A program made the translations under genes and the position numbers. Below, piece by piece: positions 35,611-42,502 of a DNA stretch of 64,000 nucleotides; position 1 is the first letter of the stretch, and each line of letters begins with the position of its first letter. The notes under the pieces are model-generated. The model did no database searches. It saw only the letters and a list, made by a program, of their open reading frames with translations, and was not told where the DNA came from. The DNA lies in contig OZ241366.1 in NCBI GenBank assembly GCA_965199905.1, positions 2,418,001 through 2,482,000 of the forward strand, given 5' to 3'. The stretch comes from Ilyomonas sp965199905 (GTDB lineage: Bacteria > Bacteroidota > Bacteroidia > Chitinophagales > Chitinophagaceae).

Positions 35611-36453
35611 TCAAAGGGAATTACATTCATTCAAACCCGGCACACAAAAATTAGCTGCGTCTCTCAAAAATTGTGTTGGTGTTTTTGAAATAAATTTTTT
35701 AAAGTCTTTGTAAAGATGACTGTAATCGTAATACCCGAATAACTCAACAATAGCCGACCAGTTTACTGAATGAGTATGTAAGGATATAAGGTAAGACGCG
35801 GTGCTTTTAAACCGTTCATACCTGATTCTTTCTTTTACAGAATAACCAAAATATTTTTTAAAGTTGACTTGAACTGTTCTGCTGGAAACATCTGCGTTAT
35901 GAGGAGTCTTGTAAAGTGTATGGATGATAGCTTTTGAAGACAACGTTTCTTTATAGATCAATCCAAGTTTTTTAGCTTCAGACGATTGAGCGGTTTGGCA
36001 TAAATACCCTTGTAAGTGTTCTACTTTTCCGGATAAGTCATTATAAGTGTTAAGGTCGTTCCACCAATTTTCTATTGGAAATAATGAAAGTAGTGCGTCA
36101 GTATTGAGTATTATATCACCGCTAAAGGAAGATAAATTCATTTTAAAAACTCTGTAAAAACCATCTAACAAAAAGTTGATGACGATAACTTCGCTGGAAG
36201 GGAGCACTTCATAATAAAAGCTGTTTCGCAGCGGACCAACCAATGCAAATTTTTCAATTGATTGGGGTAAAAATTGTTTCTCAGTAAATGATACCTGAAA
36301 CGGCTTGCCGAAGTTTAAGATTAGCATCATCTCTAAATTCGGAGTTACACATTTTACATGTTTCTGCGCTTCCTTTTCTGTACGAAAACAATAAAATGAA
36401 CTGATGATTTCTTCCAGTGCATTACACGGTTTGAAATAGAATTCTTTCATCAA
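35611..36453 (-). CDS. AraC-family transcriptional regulator (DUF6597-like sensor)
   Basis: 280 residues. The N-terminal part (KPCNALEEIISSFYCFRTEKEAQ...NFGKPFQVSF) is a different sensor type from the other AraC proteins here, resembling DUF6597-containing regulators. The C-terminal HTH is SSRTVQVNFKKYFGYSVKERIRYERF and NWSAIVELFGYYDYSHLYKDFKKFISKTPTQFL. It is divergent from the NmrA gene at 36676, which it may regulate. The gap between them carries a repeated TTATGTTA (36457-36464 and 36468-36475). Confidence 0.88.
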   Translation of the reverse strand: MMKEFYFKPCNALEEIISSFYCFRTEKEAQKHVKCVTPNLEMMLILNFGKPFQVSFTEKQFLPQSIEKFALVGPLRNSFYYEVLPSSEVIVINFLLDGFYRVFKMNLSSFSGDIILNTDALLSLFPIENWWNDLNTYNDLSGKVEHLQGYLCQTAQSSEAKKLGLIYKETLSSKAIIHTLYKTPHNADVSSRTVQVNFKKYFGYSVKERIRYERFKSTASYLISLHTHSVNWSAIVELFGYYDYSHLYKDFKKFISKTPTQFLRDAANFCVPGLNECNSL

Positions 36454-36675
36454 TAATTATGTTAGGCTTATGTTATGCGGGATGATAAATTACCCTGCAT
36501 TGACGGCAAATTGAAAAATCAAATTATCATTTCTGCTGAGTCAAACAATAAGCCGGACAAAATTAAAATGATACATTTTAATATGAATATTTCTACTGTG
36601 CTTCTTCGTTTTCTTACATCTTTCAAACTCCACTCTGGATATAGATTTGATGGCAGAATCATTCACTTATAACTT

Positions 36676-37548
36676 ATGGCAACAACAAATCGAATTCTCA
36701 TTACCGGTGCAACAGGAAATATTGGCGGCGAATTAGTAAAGCAGTTATCAGCGAAAAATATCGCTTTTAAAGCTATGGTCAGAGCTAAAGATAAAGCGAC
36801 TGATTTATCTTCAAATCCCGAAGTTGAAATTATCGAAGGAGATTTTAACGACTCATCTTCCATTAAAAAAGCATTGGAAGGAATTGACACTGCATTCTTG
36901 TTAACCAATTCTACCGAACAGGCAGAAGAACAACAAACTTCTTTCGTTGAAGCAGCTAAAAAAGCGGGCGTAAAGCACATTGTAAAACAGTCGCAATGGG
37001 CTGCCGACGAACATTCGCCGGTGCGTTTTTTACGCTATCATGCTATCGTCGAAAGGAAGATTCAGGACGCAGGCATTGCCTACACTTTTCTTCGACCGAA
37101 TTTGTTTATGCAGGGTCTGTTGAGCTTTAAACAGACAATAAAAGAACAAGGTAAATTTTTCGCCGCTATCGGCGATGCAAAGGTCAGCATTGTTGATGTA
37201 AGAGATATTGCTGCCGTGGCTGCGGAAGCACTCACATCCGAAGGTCATCAAAATAAAATATACAATCTTACCGGTCCGGAAGCATTAACGCATCAGCAAA
37301 TGGCAACCCTTTTATCGCAAGCGCTGGGCAAACCTGTTGCGTTTACAGATGTGCCGCCGGATGCTATGTTCCAAGGCTTGTTATCAGCCCATCTGCCGCA
37401 ATGGATGGCGGAAGGATTGATAGAAGATTATGCGCACTATGCACGGGGTGAAGCCAGCGTTATTACAAACGATATTCAAAACGTAACAGGCAGACCGCCT
37501 TATGATTTTAAAACATTCGCGAACGATTATAAAACTGCCTTTTCATGA
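36676..37548 (+). CDS. NmrA-family NAD(P)H-binding protein (QorB-like)
   Basis: 290 residues. ILITGATGNIGGELVKQL is the atypical-SDR nucleotide loop; AMVRAKDKA supplies the NADP-phosphate Arg; KQSQWAADEHSPVRFLRYHAIVERKIQDAG and FLRPNLFMQGLLSF define the NAD(P)H-azoreductase/QorB group, whose members reduce quinones or azo dyes. It converges with the SDR at 37556 with only 7 bp between the two stop codons, and is divergent from the AraC gene at 35611. Confidence 0.88.
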   Translation: MATTNRILITGATGNIGGELVKQLSAKNIAFKAMVRAKDKATDLSSNPEVEIIEGDFNDSSSIKKALEGIDTAFLLTNSTEQAEEQQTSFVEAAKKAGVKHIVKQSQWAADEHSPVRFLRYHAIVERKIQDAGIAYTFLRPNLFMQGLLSFKQTIKEQGKFFAAIGDAKVSIVDVRDIAAVAAEALTSEGHQNKIYNLTGPEALTHQQMATLLSQALGKPVAFTDVPPDAMFQGLLSAHLPQWMAEGLIEDYAHYARGEASVITNDIQNVTGRPPYDFKTFANDYKTAFS

Positions 37549-37555
37549 TGCAATG

Positions 37556-38377
37556 TTACGCTTTGATTTCTTTTTCCACCGGTGTGGATACCATTTTATT
37601 GAACGTTCGTAACGGCAGCAACCATCTGAAAAAGAAAGCCATTTTTGCCTGCGAAGTAGCCGGATACCTGAGTTTAAAACGACCATCAGTTGCTGCCGTA
37701 AAAACATTTTTAGCCACTACATCAGGCGTTGGTGCATTTTTATAGGCAGCTAATGTATTGTGCTGCACTTTCTTTGCGTAGCTATCATAATCTGCATTGG
37801 AGGCAAACGATATGTTATCTGTAAACTCACTTTTTACAGAGCCAGGCTCAATATTTTTGATGATGATATTGAACGGTTTCAATTCAAACTGCAACGCTTC
37901 CATAAAGCCTTCCAGCGCCCATTTGGTACTGTTATAAACGCTGTACAAAGGAAACGTTAGAATGCCGCCTGATGATGTAGTATTCAAAATAATTCCGTTT
38001 TTCCTCTTGCGGAAATAAGGCAGGAAAGCGCGGGTCACATTCATAACACCGAACAGGTTAGTTTCAAATTGTTTTTTTACCTGTTCATCTGTCGTGGCTT
38101 CAAAAGCGCCGGCAAGCGCATAGCCTGCATTGTTGTATAGAACATCAATACCGGGAAACGTTTTCATTATTTTGGATACCGCCGCGTTTATGCTTTCTAC
38201 ATTGGTAACATCAAGCTGAAAAGAAACGATAGAAGGATACGGAGCAAATTCTTTTATATTGTCTGTCTTGCGCATGGTGGCGGCAACGTTCCAGCCCTTT
38301 TGCGCAAAGTAGATGGCGGTTGCTTTTCCAATGCCGGAAGATGCGCCGGTAATCACGATGGTTTTATTGTTGTTCAT
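37556..38377 (-). CDS. Short-chain dehydrogenase/reductase (SDR)
   Basis: 273 residues. TGASSGIGKATAIYF is the nucleotide loop; NNAGYALAGAFEA, NTTSSGGI and Y-NST-K complete the SDR set, and AATMRKTDNI gives the NADP-type Arg. It is the closest paralogue of the broken SDR at 27230 (shared KGWNV, ATMR, NNAGY, TSxGG). It lies downstream of a Crp/Fnr gene on the same strand, with two palindromes upstream (38379-38396 and 38428-38439), so control by a Crp/Fnr dimer is plausible. Confidence 0.92.
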   Translation of the reverse strand: MNNNKTIVITGASSGIGKATAIYFAQKGWNVAATMRKTDNIKEFAPYPSIVSFQLDVTNVESINAAVSKIMKTFPGIDVLYNNAGYALAGAFEATTDEQVKKQFETNLFGVMNVTRAFLPYFRKRKNGIILNTTSSGGILTFPLYSVYNSTKWALEGFMEALQFELKPFNIIIKNIEPGSVKSEFTDNISFASNADYDSYAKKVQHNTLAAYKNAPTPDVVAKNVFTAATDGRFKLRYPATSQAKMAFFFRWLLPLRTFNKMVSTPVEKEIKA

Positions 38378-38378
38378 A

Positions 38379-38396
38379 ACCTTGATTTTTCAAGGT
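38379..38396 (-). promoter_or_regulatory. Fnr-like palindrome ACCTTGA-N4-TCAAGGT at the SDR start
   Basis: A perfect 7-bp inverted repeat around TTTT sits directly before the SDR start codon. The TTGA/TCAA core is Crp/Fnr-like though shorter than the classical spacing. As RNA it would form a hairpin over the ribosome-binding region, so translational control is an alternative. Confidence 0.45.
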
Positions 38397-38427
38397 CAAA
38401 GTTAAACAGGCAACAACCATCAGCGAA

Positions 38428-38439
38428 GGACATTTGTCC
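38428..38439. promoter_or_regulatory. Palindrome GGACA-TT-TGTCC upstream of SDR 37556
   Basis: A 12-bp palindrome between the Crp/Fnr stop (38452) and the SDR start (38377). It is a second candidate operator. GGACA also occurs in the half-site at 33615. Confidence 0.35.
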
Positions 38440-38451
38440 GAAAATGGAGAA

Positions 38452-39036
38452 TCAGATTTTATGTTTTTTTCGCAGCCGGCTTAGGTGTCTTGGCGTGATA
38501 CCGAGCATAGAAGCCGTGTACATTACAGGCACCTGCTGAATAAACCTGAGCTGGCTTTTTGCCATCCATTCAAACCGCTCTTCCGCCGATTTTTCGATCA
38601 GGCTAAATACACGGTCTTCAATGGTGATATAGTTATACTCCAATGCTTTTATGTAGAAGGTTTTAAAAGCTTCGTTTCGGTCAATTAAATAATTGAACGC
38701 TTTTCTGTCAAACACAACCAGTTCGCAATCGGTGACTGCCTGCAGATTTTCAATGCTGGGGATTTGCAAAATGAAACTGCGCAATGAAGTGGCAAAATCA
38801 TTTGGCAACGACATCCAGCGGGTCACTTCATGATGCTGGGCCGGATAATAATGCCTGATTAACCCTGCATTCAGAAAACCGATTTTTTTGCACACCTGTT
38901 CCTCTCTTAAAAAGTATTCGTTTCTTTTGAGATGCACCACCGAAAAGAACGATGCAATTTCTGCTATGTCTGCCTCACTTGCTACGCAGAAATTGTTGAT
39001 AGCATCAATGATATTTTTGAATGTATTGTTATCCAT
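38452..39036 (-). CDS. Crp/Fnr-family transcriptional regulator
   Basis: 194 residues. The beta-roll is in VVHLKRNEYFLREEQVCKKIGFLNAGLIRHYY and HEVTRWMSLPNDFATSLRSFI; the C-terminal HTH is VPVMYTASMLGITPRHLSRLRKKHKI. The short final basic tail is typical of this Bacteroidota subgroup, which lacks cAMP ligands and has unknown effectors. It sits 74 bp upstream of the SDR on the same strand and 219 bp after a DoxX-type gene. Confidence 0.92.
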   Translation of the reverse strand: MDNNTFKNIIDAINNFCVASEADIAEIASFFSVVHLKRNEYFLREEQVCKKIGFLNAGLIRHYYPAQHHEVTRWMSLPNDFATSLRSFILQIPSIENLQAVTDCELVVFDRKAFNYLIDRNEAFKTFYIKALEYNYITIEDRVFSLIEKSAEERFEWMAKSQLRFIQQVPVMYTASMLGITPRHLSRLRKKHKI

Positions 39037-39255
39037 TTACAAGATGCCTGTTACATAAACGATTGTCTTTTTAAAAGGTACAAACCAGGTATCATCATTT
39101 CCATTCCGTTTGTAAAAGTAAAATGCGCAATAGCTGTAAAAGTAAGCATTGCCGCCATCGCTATCCGCGCCAAAAGCGCAACATCAAAATAATTGAAAAA
39201 AATTTTGTTACCGCTATTGCAACAGCAAAAGATACAAATAATACAATGGGTGATT

Positions 39256-39672
39256 TTATTTGTGTCGTAATCTTACAATAACCAATTGAGATAAAGCAAA
39301 GGCAGCGGCAGACGCAGAAAAAACGGAATAATCAAGCGGCACTTTTATGCTTTTGGAAAACGTCATAGACAATGCAAAAAGCAGCAATAATAATCCTGTA
39401 CACCTCGCAAAGAAAACAGTCTTAAAATTCGTTAGTAATACAATAGCAAAGATGATTTCTAACGCAGTAGCTACGCCGCCGGCAAACGGTATAACTGAAT
39501 CAGGCAAATACGGATTTAGTTCTTTGGTGTAAGCAAGAAAATTGCCCCAGTTTCCCCACGCTGAAAGTTCTTTAGTCCACAGTCCAAAACGGTCTGCCAC
39601 GGCAGATAAAAAACCGGCACTTAATGAAGCGCGCAAAAACCATTCGATAAGTATTTGTTGCCTGCTTTTCAT
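39256..39672 (-). CDS. DoxX-family membrane protein
   Basis: 138 residues with four hydrophobic segments. The start RASLSAGFLSAVADRFGLW, the loop WGNWGNFLAYTKELNPYLP and PFAGGVATALEIIFAIVLL match the DoxX-like membrane family. DoxX proteins are linked to quinone/thiol redox or terminal oxidase function in some lineages, but small stand-alone ones are uncharacterised. It follows the small membrane protein at 39753 by 80 bp. Placement in a redox-gene island is suggestive only. Confidence 0.82.
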   Translation of the reverse strand: MKSRQQILIEWFLRASLSAGFLSAVADRFGLWTKELSAWGNWGNFLAYTKELNPYLPDSVIPFAGGVATALEIIFAIVLLTNFKTVFFARCTGLLLLLFALSMTFSKSIKVPLDYSVFSASAAAFALSQLVIVRLRHK

Positions 39673-39752
39673 AGAGAGTTTGTAATATCAAAAGCATAAA
39701 GATAAAGTTTCTGTTATAACGCTTCTTACAGCTTGAAACGTAAAGCAACATG

Positions 39753-40145
39753 TCAATGACGGCTTTCCGTTTCGTCAATGTTCAACAGGTAAACGAGTGA
39801 GCCGGTGCCGATAAAAAGATGAACAATTTGTACAGGTAAGATATTGATGAGCTGTAACGCGCCATCATGCATTCCCCAAAAGTCAGCGCCTATCCCAAAA
39901 GCATGTGTTACAATGTTGGCAAGAAATAAAGCCCGTAATGTTTGTGGTTCGCGATGCTGACGTAACAAAAAATTTATCATTCCGCTTCCTAGAATTAATC
40001 CTCCCATGCCGCGCAGCAACGAACCGATCTGGGGTGTGTAAGTCATTCCAAAACCCATAGCGCCCAATTGCGGCACAAAGAATAAAGCAGATCCAAATAC
40101 AAAAGACAACAACGCAGCAATCAGCAGAAAAAGTGAACGTTTCAT
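39753..40145 (-). CDS. Small four-helix membrane protein of unknown function
   Basis: 130 residues with about four transmembrane helices: LFLLIAALLSFVFGSALFF, SLLRGMGGLILGSGMINFLL, ALFLANIVTHAFGIGADFW and ILPVQIVHLFIGTGSLVYLL. Polar loop residues include a His-Ala-Phe-Gly-Ile-Gly-Ala-Asp segment inside helix three. I do not recognise a named family with certainty; DUF4345-like or DoxX-like small membrane proteins are possible. It lies 78 bp after the Crp/Fnr gene at 40224 and before DoxX, so the three may be one transcript. Confidence 0.7.
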   Translation of the reverse strand: MKRSLFLLIAALLSFVFGSALFFVPQLGAMGFGMTYTPQIGSLLRGMGGLILGSGMINFLLRQHREPQTLRALFLANIVTHAFGIGADFWGMHDGALQLINILPVQIVHLFIGTGSLVYLLNIDETESRH

Positions 40146-40223
40146 TTCCTGATATTTTTAAAATTTGCAGGTGCAAAGGAATGAAGTCAACAACCACTGG
40201 AACCATAACAAAAGATAAGAAAT

Positions 40224-40739
40224 TCAACGTTTCCGGTTCCTGATCCGGCTTAGCGATACGGGCGTCATGCCTAAATAAGAGGCAATATAATGTTGCGGTA
40301 CTTTTTCTAAAATATGAGGATATTCAAGCAGCAATTGGTGATACCGTTCAAACGGTTTGTTTTTCAGTAACGATAATAGCCGGTTGGTATGAGTAATTAA
40401 TTTTTCAACGGCCGTTTCATAAAACCAATGTTTAAAAGTGGTGTCGTTCTCAAACATAGTTGTAAAGTCACTCTTTCTCAGAACAGACAACTGGCAACTG
40501 TCCATCGTTTCAATAGTTAGCTCACTCGGCGTTTGCTGTAAAAAGCTGTCCAGGGAAGTTACGGTGTCGCCGCGAAAGAAGAATTGGAGTGTGAGTTCTT
40601 TACCTTTATTATTAAACCAGACCCTGACAGAACCTTCTTCAATAAAAAATAGCTCGTCTGCCGTTTGTCCTTCCCCTAAAAGAATGGTTCTTGCTTTTAT
40701 TATTTTCTTTGTTAAGAATGCAGTGTCAATGGTTATCAT
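40224..40739 (-). CDS. Crp/Fnr-family transcriptional regulator
   Basis: About 171 residues from the Met at 40739 (MITIDTAFLTKKI); the longer frame adds 23 residues without family likeness. The start is slightly short for the family, so part of the N-terminal helix may be lost. The beta-roll is in ILLGEGQTADELFFIEEGSVRVWF and KELTLQFFFRGDTVTSLDSFL; the HTH is VPQHYIASYLGMTPVSLSRIRNRKR. It is first in the minus-strand series with two small membrane proteins, which it probably regulates. Confidence 0.85.
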   Translation of the reverse strand: MITIDTAFLTKKIIKARTILLGEGQTADELFFIEEGSVRVWFNNKGKELTLQFFFRGDTVTSLDSFLQQTPSELTIETMDSCQLSVLRKSDFTTMFENDTTFKHWFYETAVEKLITHTNRLLSLLKNKPFERYHQLLLEYPHILEKVPQHYIASYLGMTPVSLSRIRNRKR

Positions 40740-40915
40740 GGATGATTCGTAATGAGGTTCTGCGAAAGTGCATAACACAAATGTTCGCAGAACCTTCAAT
40801 GCTACCAAGCATTTTCAAACTTGTCATCTTGTAATATTTTCCACGGTCATCGTTATCAGTCCGCCAGAAGATTTTTCTTTTATCGTCCTGTGTAATAAGC
40901 GTAGATCAATATCAC

Positions 40916-42163
40916 TTACCGGATGCGCACCGAGTTGGTAAAGTCGTTATAAAAGCCGCCAAGCGTGGCAGTATCCTGCGTTATTAACATGCCTTCATCA
41001 TTTTTTAAATCAGGCGTATAATAAATCCTTACGTTCCAGCCCTTTGGCATTGTTACCGAAGAAGCCCAGTTGGACTGAAAATGATAAGTACCGACTAATT
41101 CCGATAGCGTGTGATCGCCTTTTGGTATTGGCAGCGTATGGTCGCCACCCCAGTTAGCATCGGCATAAAACACAACACCTGTTGTATCTTTCGGTGGTGG
41201 CGGCGGAAAAATTTGCAGGCAACCCGCATCCACTACGGCACTATCATTATACAACACTTTAGTAACAGAAGATAAAGCCGCCGCCGATGGTACGTTAGTC
41301 AGGTCATAATACATATAAACGCCATAGCCGCCATCAACCGTTTGTTGCGCCAGTTGCTTCGCCGTGCCGGTAGTGGTATGATTAATCCAATCAGCCGCCG
41401 GCGATAATCTGGCTTTGCCTAAGCCGGGCACGTTTGGCACCTGGAAAGAACCATATACTGCATTCCAGCTCGCATTAAGATAGCTGCCTGCTTTTAACCC
41501 CTTGTAGGTAAGACGCTCAGAAGCCGGTCCGAAATAATAAAACGTAATCAGCTTTTTAGGCATCAGTTTGTGCAGCTCGCTCAGCAATAGCACAAACGAA
41601 CTGTCGTTGGGTTGGGTCGTTCCATTGGCACCATAGTCAGCATATTCGTCATCGAAGTCAATGCCATCCAGTCCGTATGTGTTTACCGTATCGCTTAGCT
41701 GTTTGGCAAAGTCATGAGCAGCCGCGCGGCTGGTAAAATTGGAAATACCAACGCCGCCATGATTGCCTAAAATTGTCATCAGCACTTTAATGCCTTTGGC
41801 TTGTAAGGGTTTGATGTATGTGTTCGCATTGTGCAGTATGGTTGATACCTGCGGGTTGTTATATTCAATCGCTTTTTTCTTCGCTGCATCGTAGTTAATA
41901 TTCGCAGCAAAAATGATAGCAACGTCAAAAAGTTGCTTACCGCTGTTCTTCAGCGTGTAACAACCGGCATTGAGAATGTTGTTGCTGTTTACCTCCACAT
42001 ATACCACACTCAGCGGTCCTTTCTTAGCTTTGGCTAAATCAGTAAGAGAGGCGGAAGCTGATTCTGAAGAGACAGGCGCATTTATCAATTCTCTTTTACA
42101 GCTAAAATACAAAGTAGTTACTAATAAAACAAAGCAACCGGTTAGCCATTTTCCAATCGTCAT
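40916..42163 (-). CDS. Secreted GH18 endo-beta-N-acetylglucosaminidase-like lipoprotein with crystallin-like tail
   Basis: 415 residues. The signal ends in the lipobox LYFSC (Cys22). The catalytic signature is DGIDFDDE (D166 to E173), the variant found in Endo-H-type GH18, followed by YADYGANG. ITFYYFGPAS and YGVYMYYDL are barrel strands. From about residue 325 the tail TGVVFYADANWGG, NWASSVTMPKGWNVRIYY resembles a beta/gamma-crystallin Greek-key domain, often calcium-binding or carbohydrate-associated. The enzyme would release N-glycans from glycoproteins at the cell surface. It stands apart from both Sus loci. Confidence 0.85.
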   Translation of the reverse strand: MTIGKWLTGCFVLLVTTLYFSCKRELINAPVSSESASASLTDLAKAKKGPLSVVYVEVNSNNILNAGCYTLKNSGKQLFDVAIIFAANINYDAAKKKAIEYNNPQVSTILHNANTYIKPLQAKGIKVLMTILGNHGGVGISNFTSRAAAHDFAKQLSDTVNTYGLDGIDFDDEYADYGANGTTQPNDSSFVLLLSELHKLMPKKLITFYYFGPASERLTYKGLKAGSYLNASWNAVYGSFQVPNVPGLGKARLSPAADWINHTTTGTAKQLAQQTVDGGYGVYMYYDLTNVPSAAALSSVTKVLYNDSAVVDAGCLQIFPPPPPKDTTGVVFYADANWGGDHTLPIPKGDHTLSELVGTYHFQSNWASSVTMPKGWNVRIYYTPDLKNDEGMLITQDTATLGGFYNDFTNSVRIR

Positions 42164-42502
42164 AGTTATGATTTTACTCTTGTTTACAGAAAACGAAAAT
42201 TAAGTTGCAAAGGTTGCCTGTTCACAGGTAAGTTGAATAAAAAAGTTTTATTATTTCTCCAGCGCCATTTACAATAAATACATTTACAATAAGTAACGGG
42301 TGTGTATTCAGTTATCAGATCCTGCACAAAACACTCGCAGGAGTGATTGACCATACGCTTTGTTGAGAGCAATTGCGAAAGAACGCGCAACCTTACTGAT
42401 CGTACAATATTTCTGATGAGTTACTAATCAATTAGCAGATCGCATTGCTGCAACAGAACCTTCCGCGCAGTATTTTGCGGGCTGCGTTTTTTCAGAGAAT
42501 TC
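42164..42502. other. Intergenic gap with nothing recognisable
   Basis: Between the divergent GH18 and subtilase genes. I see no convincing gene, hairpin or operator. It should hold both promoters. Confidence 0.5.

Noticed and set aside
22453..41000. Integron-like cassette array in the island
   Set aside because: GTTAGGC- and TTATGCGG-like strings suggested attC sites, but genes face both ways, no integrase is present and no repeated attC-length palindrome was found.
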